From Saccharomycopsis crataegensis (taxonomy: Eukaryota > Ascomycota > Saccharomycetes > Ascoideales > Saccharomycopsidaceae): a stretch of 64,000 nucleotides of DNA. The notes below the pieces were generated by a model. The model was given only the letters and a program-made list of their open reading frames with translations, was not told where the DNA came from and did no database searches. A program made the position numbers and the translations under genes. The stretch is taken from the NCBI RefSeq assembly GCF_037102585.1, contig NW_027043838.1, positions 1,302,001 to 1,366,000 of the forward strand, given 5' to 3'. Each line of letters starts with the position of its first letter. The stretch's first letter is position 1. Below, in pieces: positions 34,541 through 44,500 of this stretch.

Positions 34541-35944
34541 TTAATATTGTTCATGATCTCGGGAATTGTTATGAATTTTCAATTCATCTTGATTCAAGAA
34601 TTGTAACAACTCCTTTGGTAAATTACAACCTAGCCAATGTATACTCTTCTTATTGACCTTCTCACCGTTTCCAAAAGTCCTTGCTCTTTCCAACATGTCA
34701 ACTATCGCTTGTAATGAGTATCCACCTTCATTCATCGCCCTGTCAGTGGCATTATATAAGTTTCGTCGTCTGCTGAACTGTTTGGAAACTGAGTGTTTAG
34801 CTCCTCCGCGCCATTTGGCATTATATTGATTTTCTAAAACCTTTATTGATGGATAGCCATCGAGTCCATGGAAATATTCTTCTAAAACCCCCGCGACAGT
34901 ATCGAGCCTGGCAAAATTATAAAGAGGAACTGCTGCTTTCTTGAGGATTTTAGATTTCTTGCTCTGTAACTGTATAGAGCTTGTACCTTCGCAAATGAAT
35001 TTTTCCGAGATTTGTTGTTGATGCTGTTCGAGATTTCCATCCAATTTTCGTTTTCTCAACTTTTCTGTTGGAAAACCACTATCCTCCAAATTTGACGAGG
35101 AAACACTATTTAAAACATTGGCTTCAACAATACCAGAAATAGAGATAGGCACCAGTGGAACAATCTTTTCAGACGAAAACCGAAACGCCTCAGAAGATTG
35201 GTCATTGGCGCTCAGTTGGGCGAAACTAGGATTTGAGGACAGTGGCGTAACTTCATTGAGATTCTTTTTGGGAGCGAGCGATGGCTCTAATGGATTGTCA
35301 AATTTGGAGTAGGGACGATGTAATATGAAATTTTTAGTGGAGTTTCCTTGCTCTGAGTTCAAAATGTTGCTAAGACTAGCGTGTGCGTGGTTTCGAGTTT
35401 GATTGGTAGCATCTACTACACTGTCATTGATGTTGTTATTGGTATTGAGATTACTTGAATTGCGGTTATCAATATTGGTATCCCCAGTGATATCTGGGTC
35501 CTTCACAAATGACATATCATCAATAATATTTGGAGGTTGTTTATCATTCCTATCACTTTTTATATTTGATTCGTTAAATAAATTCTCCAAATTTTGTAGA
35601 TTATTATTCAAATCGTTGATATTTCCCAAAACCTGCTCATTAAGTTGATTCAAGTAATCATCATTAGCCGCTGACTGGTTGGGCTGCTGCTGTTGCACTC
35701 TGTGGTCACCTTTGAAAGGCACATTACCCAAACCCAGATCTGAGAAATCCAATTCTAATTGATTTTTGATAAATAAGAGTTCTTTTGTAAAGGCTGGGGA
35801 GTTTTCAAGATGAATATTCAATAGATTTACTAACCTGAAGACTATCCTGGATAGCTTGATGACCTGGTGATGAGAGTCATGGGATTCGAGCAACAATTCT
35901 TTCTTGAAGTTCAATAACTCACTTCTAGTGATTAAATCTGTCAT
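34541..35944 (-). CDS. Transcription factor with C-terminal GCR1-type DNA-binding domain
   Basis: A 467-aa protein. The N-terminus is helical (ELLNFKKELLLESHDSHHQV), followed by Gln/Asn-rich and Ser-rich low-complexity parts and a basic patch (TEKLRKRKLDGN). The C-terminal region from about 345 matches the GCR1_C family: YNFARLDTVAGVLEEYFHGL, then GYPSIKVLENQYNAKWR, QFSRRRNLYNATDRAM and SIHWLGCNLPKELL. This domain binds DNA in Gcr1, Msn1 and Hot1 of S. cerevisiae, which control glycolytic, osmotic and filamentation genes. Which of these it corresponds to cannot be told here. It is divergent from the gene at 36844, with 899 bp between start codons. Confidence 0.8.
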   Translation of the reverse strand: MTDLITRSELLNFKKELLLESHDSHHQVIKLSRIVFRLVNLLNIHLENSPAFTKELLFIKNQLELDFSDLGLGNVPFKGDHRVQQQQPNQSAANDDYLNQLNEQVLGNINDLNNNLQNLENLFNESNIKSDRNDKQPPNIIDDMSFVKDPDITGDTNIDNRNSSNLNTNNNINDSVVDATNQTRNHAHASLSNILNSEQGNSTKNFILHRPYSKFDNPLEPSLAPKKNLNEVTPLSSNPSFAQLSANDQSSEAFRFSSEKIVPLVPISISGIVEANVLNSVSSSNLEDSGFPTEKLRKRKLDGNLEQHQQQISEKFICEGTSSIQLQSKKSKILKKAAVPLYNFARLDTVAGVLEEYFHGLDGYPSIKVLENQYNAKWRGGAKHSVSKQFSRRRNLYNATDRAMNEGGYSLQAIVDMLERARTFGNGEKVNKKSIHWLGCNLPKELLQFLNQDELKIHNNSRDHEQY

Positions 35945-36843
35945 TTGAGTGGGAAAATATGGAGCTGGTCAATCTATATATAATACTGGTATCATGTTAA
36001 TAGCATAATCGTAAGTAAACCTGCAAGATTTGATGAAAGGGATTTGTGATTTGCCATTTTTCCTGTGGTGCATTTTTTAACGACGATGCGGTTGCAGGCC
36101 TGACAGCTATCAAATCAAAGAGTTATATAATACCATCTATTAGGCTAACAGGTAAATTACACTAATTGATATTATTATTATTAATGATAATACGAATAAG
36201 GTATTTTTCCAATCTCAATTCAGCATCTTACGAGGGGGGTTTTTTTTTTCTTCCTTAACGCTGAAAATACTTTTTTCACCTCTCCGTCTACATACTTTTA
36301 CCCATCTCATCTCGTCTGAGCCTCGCACCTTGCAACGGTCGTACTCGAACAACAACCTCGTCCATTTGCAATGATATAACTTTCGTAGAAGAACACCAGA
36401 GTGCAGTTTCTCACATCTATCATTAGAAGTCACTAGTAGAATATACAGAGAAGAAGACCCGTTCACCCGTTAACCCCAAGCACAGTCTAGAATACTCAAA
36501 GTTGCCATCCTAGCCGGCCGCATTCCGTGTTGCTGACGGTTAGTCTCCTGCAGGTCGGTACCTGTTCGGTGCCCTGGCGTTTAAGCATGTCACCCGACCG
36601 CAGGCACACGCTGAAACTCTTATATGATGGGATAGTCATCCCCAATCCCCAACCCAACATATATGTCATTAGAAAAACCACAACCACTACAACCATACAC
36701 AATATTCTCCCGATAACAAGTTTTTTTCCACAATAGTATCTCTTTTCAAGCACATATACACATATACTCCTTCGCTTTTTTTGTTTCTTGTTTTTTCTTT
36801 ATCATTTGTTGTTTTTTGTGTTGATATTAAATAACGTTATACC
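35945..36843. other. Divergent promoter region with a GC-rich stem
   Basis: Upstream of both the GCR1-domain gene and the low-complexity gene. It carries a T run (36239-36250), pyrimidine-rich stretches, a GC-rich block at 36510-36625, and a T/C-rich leader just before 36844. The GC-rich block includes a strong inverted repeat listed separately. Confidence 0.5.
36548..36603. repeat. GC-rich inverted repeat upstream of the gene at 36844
   Basis: CTGC-A-GGTCGG (36548-36558) can pair with CCGACC-GCAG (36594-36603), ten base pairs with one bulged A, around a 35-nt loop. It lies about 240-295 bp before the ATG. It could be a hairpin in a long 5' leader or a symmetric binding site. Confidence 0.6.
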
Positions 36844-37581
36844 ATGTCACATTTCTCTTATGCCTCAACCCCTAATTATACCTCATCCCCTATATTAACC
36901 AATGTCTCCAACGACTATTACCATCAAAGCATTCCTAACGATAATATCTTGTACTCCAGTAACGTTTCTGCTACTTCCAACAATGCCGGTGGGTCTTACT
37001 TCTCTGCTAAAGTGTCTCCTAATTTGACCAACGCCGCAATCAATACCAATCAAGGTTTTCATATCCCTTCCAATAATAACATGGGCAGCCCTCTTTCCAT
37101 CGCCAGTGCCACTTCTTCTATCGTTTCTTCAACCTCAAACTCTTCCTCTGGTAGCTATTCCTCTAGAAATCAATACTTTTGCTCTAAGGGGTTTGATTTT
37201 GAAGATGATTTTGAATTTGTTCCAGATTTGTTAATGAAACCCCAACCTCAACAGCAACAACAAAACCATCATCATGTTAGCTCTAATAGTGTGAGCAACT
37301 ACGACTATGACTACTATTACTCACACTCCCCTGATTCTTCTTATGGATCTATTCCTTCCCAACAACAACAACAACAACATCATCAACAGTACAAATTCAA
37401 CCCTTACAAGAGTGTTACTTTCTCTCCAAAAACATCACCAAACAAGTTGAATACTGAAAGCCCAAAAACAACTCATTCTTCCTTGAATGGCAACATTGCT
37501 GGTACGCCAAGAGTCAAGAAGGTTATTGAAATTGTGAACCCAAACACTGGGATGAGAGTTGATGGCATCATTACCAAATAA
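36844..37581 (+). CDS. Low-complexity protein with conserved-looking C-terminal motif, function unknown
   Basis: A 245-aa protein, rich in Ser, Asn, Tyr and Gln, with poly-Gln/His tracts (about 137-150 and 175-185). It has no signal peptide or membrane segment. An acidic-aromatic patch (KGFDFEDDFEFVPDLLMKP) sits near the middle. The C-terminus (VKKVIEIVNPNTGMRVDGI) is the only part that looks constrained. It faintly resembles the short RIRDPNQGG-type motif of eIF4G N-termini, which would suggest an RNA/translation-linked protein; that is speculation. Codon use is that of an expressed gene, and the ATG has a good context (ACCATGTC). I do not recognise an orthologue. Confidence 0.65.
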   Translation: MSHFSYASTPNYTSSPILTNVSNDYYHQSIPNDNILYSSNVSATSNNAGGSYFSAKVSPNLTNAAINTNQGFHIPSNNNMGSPLSIASATSSIVSSTSNSSSGSYSSRNQYFCSKGFDFEDDFEFVPDLLMKPQPQQQQQNHHHVSSNSVSNYDYDYYYSHSPDSSYGSIPSQQQQQQHHQQYKFNPYKSVTFSPKTSPNKLNTESPKTTHSSLNGNIAGTPRVKKVIEIVNPNTGMRVDGIITK

Positions 37582-40500
37582 TCATATCAATAGATGAAAT
37601 GATGATGTGGATAGATTGAGTTTTTGACTAAATCCGGTTTTTATGATAAGAATGTTGATTATTTGCTTTCTGTGTATAATAGTACCCTTAAATTTTCTTG
37701 GTTGTTTTATTTTGTTGTTTAAGTTATGCTGATATTTTGGATGCCCTTCTCATGTTATTGATTCTTGGTCTTATTATCGACACTGGCGATGCTTTAGTTC
37801 TTTTTTTTGGTTAGTTTGTTTTGCTGGTTGGTATTATATTAATTTTAATTTTTGTCATTATCAGTAAATGCTTCAGTTGCTGTGAATTTTAGGATGATTT
37901 TCATCCAAACATATTGGTTTTATTAGTACAGGGTACTACCTCCTCTTTTTTTTTTTTTGTCTTAATTGGTCTGGTTTTTGTGGTGGATTTTTTTTTTATT
38001 TTGGTATGAGACTTTTTATTGGTTTTGTGATTCGATCTGATCTTGTATTTTTGCTTACGGTTTTTCTTTTTCAACTTTCACACAATCATCAGCTGCTTAT
38101 ACAACAAATCTCGGGCAAGTATAACAGGAACACGAGGTTAAATATTTAATTCATTATTGTTTTATCATCATTAACTTTTATTTTCCATCCTTTTTTTTTT
38201 CTAACTTTTGTTTTTATTTACTGAAATTTTAATCAACTAATCCATTATAATTTATTCTTTGCGAGAAATTAAAATATAGACGAACAAATGGATTCAAACC
38301 AAATAAGTACCTTTTGTCATTTTCGATTGTTTGTTGTTCCTGTTTGTATTTATATTATAATTATTTTCATCAGCACAATCGAGCTGGTGCATAGCAAGCC
38401 TAGGATGTATAGACGCTACCTGAGTGATCTCATTGGCGGTGTGAATAACACTTATCACGGCACTCATCGCCGCTCCCTCTTATCGCTGCTTTTTTTTTTT
38501 TTTTTTTCTATCTGATCGACACGTGATGTAGTGCACCAGCCCACGTGCTTGGAAGCATCACGATCCCGTAACTGAGGGGCGCTCAGAAACGTGTTGTATA
38601 ATTGCCACTGAATTGTTCATAATAGCTTCAAACAGTGTGGTGGAACGTCTGAGTTCCATAAGAATCGCCATCTTGTTGTCAGGATCCTGTAGGTTATTGT
38701 CGATGATCGATCAACAATAAGGTAATACATGATCGTAATTTGTTGCTTTTTTGCACTACCATTCCATCCCCAGTGTGATTGTAAATTATACAAAATCAAA
38801 AAAAAATGCAAAACATAATAAATATGTGTATCAGTAACCATTCATGATAATGTGATTCTGTAAATTAATAAATCTGTTTATTCAACGTGCACACAAAGTA
38901 TGGTTACTTTTTTTTTTTAGTATTGCAGCAGTTTTGTTGGCTCTGTGCACGCTGGTTGGCCTTTTTTTTTGTGTGAGCAGGGCAACAACAACACAACAAG
39001 CACAGTTTCTGTTGAATTCACCTCGGAGATAACACGACTAGTAATTGAAACAGGAAAATGAAGAGTGTTGAGTCGCTGTTGATTATTAATTATTCCTGAG
39101 TTATCACTTACCGTCTGATTACAACTCCTGCGCTGTTTTTACCGAATCTCAACAAAAAGAATTATGGTGAATACGTAATCCTTGATCATAAAATCCAACC
39201 TAGGTATGTATACCTAGAAACACTACCGAGAGAAATACTGTAGACTGTGAAAAGAAGAAGGCGGATGAAGACGAACTTTTAAAGACAAATCTTTTCCGTA
39301 AGATTTTGCATAATAAAAACTGTACAGGTGACAATGTCAAACCTGTAAAAAGAGCTTATTATCAGATCAGAACAAACATTGATTCATATATTATATGGTT
39401 TATAGGAAACTTTCTGGTCATTTTTATAATATTAGTACGTATGATTGTATCAGTATATACTTTTAATTGCATTTTCTTTCGTTATCGTAAGCGATGTAAT
39501 AGGTTTCCAAAGTATTGCTTTTGGAAATATACTTGATTAGTTCACTTGCAGCATCTCTATATATACTATCACAAAATCTTAAACATCAGAAGATCAGAAT
39601 GTTGGTAATTACAGCATCTACTAATCCTTTTTTTTTTTTCATCTTTTAATTTGCGATAAATGTTAAAACAGAGAGGTTCTCTACGAAAAATAGTATCTTA
39701 TCACTCTTTCTTTCATGTTGAACTTTTTCTTTGCCCACATTATCGGTTTGGATTGATAACAATATCCAAAAATTCTTCTATTATGAAACGGCTTATTTTT
39801 GAGATAACTTATTGTTTACAAGATAGATAATTAGGAAAAGAAGTCTATAGTTTGTGACACTGACATAATTAACGGCAAAGTTCTAAAGAATAGAAAAATT
39901 GTAGAAAATAATAAGCAATATCAAAAGGCAAGATATTAGTAATCGAAGAAAAAAAAAAAAAAAGCCCCTTACAGAATAAAAAAATCTTTTCATTAACCGA
40001 ATCACAAATTTTGAAGAAGAAATAATCTCTTTGCTTGAATAGCTTGACGCGTTTTCTTATTAGTGACACGTCTTTTTATCATTTACGTGTTCACAAAATA
40101 ATTTTTGTACTGGTGGCAAATAAAAAATTACAAGACATATTCATGATTTGGGCGTGTGCTTTATTTAGGATGGTAATAATTTGGTTCTGTTTAATAACTA
40201 TAAGCTGAATTAGAGGTGGAATTACAATACCATTAAATTGTAGTCCCTTCCTTCCAAGATCAGCGTAAACCGCCTTAATGTCTGGCCTCGGTACTGTCTA
40301 TCTACATTGCGTAAACATCATAATACATAATAGTGAAGATCTAATGATACGTCTTAGACCAATCATCTCCACCCACAGGCATCGATCGTCAATGAGCCTG
40401 TGGTTTATAATAGTGCAACGCACCGCACTAGTGGTAGGTGTCAACTTATTGGTCGTTGGTTCATGGATCGTGCATATGGCTGAAAAGAGCTGGTTTTCAA

Positions 40501-41502
40501 AATAATGGAGAGTGGGGAGTATACTAGGAATTGATGGGAGTTATTATAGTTATGATAATGAAGAATGGCAACAAGTAAACTTTGAAGGAAGGGAATTACT
40601 TAAAGATTACGTGTATCTCCAACGAACATTAAAATCAGTAACGATGAAGTGTCTTCCTTCCAGTTTATGCCAAGTAAGATACCAAAAGTCCGACGCCTAC
40701 GTCACTTTGTCAAAAGCGAATCAGGAAGGAGAGATGTTTGAACAGCACAATAGAAGGCCTCAGCACGGTTAATCATCAGATCAATAATTGATAATGTTTT
40801 TACAATACCAATATAATAGACACTACTGTGATAATAATTTCTTACAACTAGCATGGTTTCTGTTGGCCACTGCAACACCACGCTTTTTGCAACCACCAAT
40901 GGGAGCAAAATCAAGATTATGGCCTGTCATAAATAAAAATAAGAAGAACTGTTGGGGTTTTTTGTCGTCCAATTGCAAAGATCTCAGTCCATAGAGGCAA
41001 ATTGCAACTTCCATTTGCTTTTTTTTGAACGTTTTCTATTTTCCTATTTTTTTTTTTCCCTTCCTTCCCTTCCCTCTCATCCCCAACGCCCAACAAAAAA
41101 GCCCAATGAGTTTTTTTCCCTCGTAATGCTGCACAAATTATCAACAATCAGCCATCACAGTAAAAAAAGGCACGATAATTCCATCCTTTTGGACTTTTGT
41201 CTTTTTTTCCCCAACCAACTGTCTTGTTGTCTCTTATTTATCCAATTGGTATATCTATTCCAGCACATAAATTCTCATTGCCATAGGTTATTTTGTCAAC
41301 CATATAAACTCTCTCTCTCTCCACGACAAAGTATCACTGTTATCAATAGAATTGCTTTTATCCTACCAATTCCCAGAAAAAAGAAAGTCATCAAGTTCTT
41401 TCAAACAGTTGCTACCATTTAATAATACCAATAATAGAAGCCAATAATTACCCAGTTAATTATCAATAATAATAACAACAACAACAATAATAATATCCCA
41501 AA
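37582..41502. other. 3.9-kb gene-free region upstream of FAS1
   Basis: No convincing coding region. It contains many T-runs (for example 37947-37958, 38490-38507 of 18 T, 38908-38917, 41049-41057), a pair of CACGTG boxes at 38520-38525 and 38542-38547, and a GC-richer patch at 38380-38600. There is a C/T-rich tract at 41050-41090 and a CAA/AAT-rich, weakly structured leader (41465-41500) before the FAS1 ATG. ORFs at 38288, 39306 and 40512 look random. Such a length is unusual for yeast and could hold a long regulatory region or an unannotated RNA. Confidence 0.5.
38520..38547. promoter_or_regulatory. Two CACGTG boxes 22 bp apart
   Basis: CACGTG at 38520-38525 and 38542-38547, just after an 18-T run. 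This is the palindromic core bound by yeast bHLH factors such as Cbf1, Tye7, Pho4 or Ino2/Ino4. The nearest downstream gene is FAS1, about 3 kb away, so whether it serves FAS1 or an unseen transcript is open. Confidence 0.4.
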
Positions 41503-44500
41503 ATGTCAAGCCCTTCTATCAGACCTTTTGACCTTACCCACGGGTCAATCGAAACTAGTTTCTTGATCCCAACCACTGCTTACTTCAGTGCCACCCAATT
41601 GAAAGAACAATTCATAAAATCTTTACCACAAGCCACAGAAAACTTTGCCGATGAAAATGAACCTTCCACCTCGGCAGAACTACTCGGTAAATTCTTGGGA
41701 TTTGCTGCTGATTTGGTCGATCCAAACGTAACTGGTTTGTTCGACGATGTTTTGAAGTTGGCCGTTAACGAATTCGAAACCAACTACTTGAACAATAGCT
41801 CTAAAGATATCCATTCCTTGGCCACAGACTTGCTTGCCGATCCTGAAAACTCCACCACCACTTTGCCAAAAGTGAAAAATTTGGTGAAAAACTATATCAA
41901 GGCCAAATACATTTTGAACTCGCCATTCAGAAAATCCGTTTCTGCATTATACCAAAATGACAAAGTTAAGATGGTTGCTATCTTTGGTGGTCAAGGTAGA
42001 AACGACTATTTCGAAGAATTAAAAGAAATCTACGACATATACCACCCATTGATTGCCGATTTGGTCAAGACCATCAGTGAAAAATTAAACAACTTGTTGT
42101 CAATAACCCCTAACTCCAAGAACAGCTTTTCCGAAGGATTTGACTTGCTTGGCTGGTTAAACAACCCTGATAGCATTCCTGATGAAGATTATTTGTTGAG
42201 TGCCAACGTTTCCTGTCCATTGATTTGTGTCATTCAAATCCTTCATTTTGCCATCACCGCCAAAATCTTGGGTTTAACTCCTGGTGAATTGAAAGACCAC
42301 TTCAAGGGTTCTACTGGTCACTCTCAAGGTGTGGTCACTGCCATTGCCATATCCGCCTCTACCTCTTGGACCTCTTTTATCGAAAACTCTTTGAAGGCTA
42401 TCAGCGCTTTGTTCTTTATCGGTTTGAGATGTTCTGAAGTTTATCCAAACTACTCATTGCCTCCTTCAATCTTCCAAGATTCTATTGAAAACAATGAAGG
42501 TAAACCATCCCCAATGTTGTCTATTAGAGACTTGTCCAGAAAGCAAGTTGAAGAATTTATCGCTGCCACCAACTCCCACTTGCCAGCCGACAAGCATGTG
42601 GTTGTTTCTTTGGTCAACGGTGCCAGAAACTTGGTAGTTTCCGGTCCTCCACAATCCCTTTATGGTTTGAACTTGGCATTAAGAAAGGCTAAGGCCCCAA
42701 GCGGTTTGGAACAATCCAGAATCCCACATTCCGAAAGAAAGTTGCAATTTTCCAACCGTTTCTTGTCCATCACCACCCCATTCCACTCTCACCTTTTGGA
42801 CAATGCTAATAAATTGATCTTGGAAGATATGAAAAAGAATAACATTGACTTTTTGAGCTCGGACTTGAAGATTCCAGTCATTGATACCTACACTGGTGAT
42901 GACTTGAGAGAAATTCAAGGTTCTGTTATGGAAAGAGCCATTTATTTGATCACCAACTTGCCTGTTCATTGGGAAGCTGCATGTGATAAGATTAAGGCCA
43001 CCCACATCCTCGACTTTGGCCCAGGTGGTGCCTCAGGTATCGGTGCTTTGACCCACTACAACAAGGAAGGTACTGGTGTCAGAATCATTGTTGCTGGTAC
43101 TTTGGATATTAACCCAGAAGATGAGTTTGGTTACAAGCAAGAAATGTTCGACAATGATTTGAACAAGGTTAAATTTGCCTCCAACTGGTTGAGTGAATTC
43201 CAACCAAGCTTGGTCAAGAACTCCAAGACCGGAGAACTCTACCTTAACACTAAATTCTCCAAGTTGTTGGGAAGAGCTCCATTGATGGTTCCAGGTATGA
43301 CTCCATCTACCGTCGATACTGGGTTCGTTAGTGCCACTTTGAATGCTGGTTACCACATTGAAATTGCCGGCGGTGGTTACTTCAGACCAGCCGCTTTTGA
43401 AAAAGCTTTGAGAACCGTGGCTGAAAATGTCAAGCCAGGTACTGGTATCGGTATTAACTTGATTTATGTCAACCCAAGAATGTTGCAATGGGGTATTCCA
43501 TTGATCAAGAAGTTGAGAGATCAAAACTTCCCAATCCAATCTTTGACCATTGGTGCTGGTGTTCCATCTTTGGAAGTTGCTACTGAATATATCGAAACTC
43601 TTGGTTTGACTTATTTGGGTTTGAAACCAGGTTCCATTGACGCCATTAACCAAGTTATTGCCATTGCTAAGGCTCACCCAACTTTCCCAATTGTTCTTCA
43701 ATGGACTGGTGGTAGAGGTGGTGGTCACCACTCTTTTGAAGATTTCCATCAACCAATGTTGTCGACCTACTCCAGCATTAGACGTTGCTCTAATATTGTT
43801 TTGGTTGCTGGTTCTGGTTTCGGTTCTTCTGAAGACACTTACCCATACTTGACTGGTGCTTGGTCCAAGAAGTTCAACTACCCAGCCATGCCATTTGATG
43901 GTTTCTTGTTTGGTTCTAGAGTTATGATTGCTAAGGAAACTATGTTAAGTGTTGAAGGTAAGGAATTGATTGCCTCTGCCCCAGGTGTCCCAGATGAAAA
44001 ATGGGAAGGTACTTACAAGAAGGCTACTGGTGGTATTATCACCGTCAGATCCGAAATGGGTGAACCAATCCATAAGATTGCCACTAGAGGTGTTCAATTG
44101 TGGGCTGAAATTGACAAGGATTACTTCACCATCAAACCAAAGGAAATGGTTAAGAAATTGGCCGCCAACAAGGACAAGATTATTGAAAAATTGAACAAGG
44201 ATTTCCAAAGACCTTGGTTCGGTAAGAACTCCAAGGGTCCATGTGATGTTAAGGAAATGACCTACTCCGAAGTTTCTGCTAGATTGCTTGAATTCTTCTA
44301 CTATGAACCAACCAAGGAATGGATTGACCCATCTTTGCGTACCTTCATGTTCAACTGGTTATCAAGAATCGAAGAAAGATTTATTACCAAGGAAGGTGAA
44401 TCTATTTTGTCTGTTAGTGAATTGTCAGCATCTCCTAAAAAAGTTCTTGCTAAGGTTGACGCTGCCTTCCCAGACTCTCTCAAGCAATTGGTTAATGCTT

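Noticed and set aside
38380-38510. Possible tRNA or other polymerase III gene before the T18 run
   Set aside because: No A-box/B-box pair or cloverleaf could be found; only the terminator-like T run and higher GC content.
38288-38515. 75-codon ORF ending in a T18-encoded Phe run
   Set aside because: Its tail is just the poly-T tract and the rest shows no domain.
39306-39536. 76-codon ORF with a hydrophobic segment
   Set aside because: AT-rich sequence easily makes Ile/Phe runs; no signal, no homology recognised.
40512-40772. 86-codon ORF upstream of FAS1
   Set aside because: Starts only from GTG, and no ATG gives the full frame; it looks somewhat protein-like but cannot be supported.
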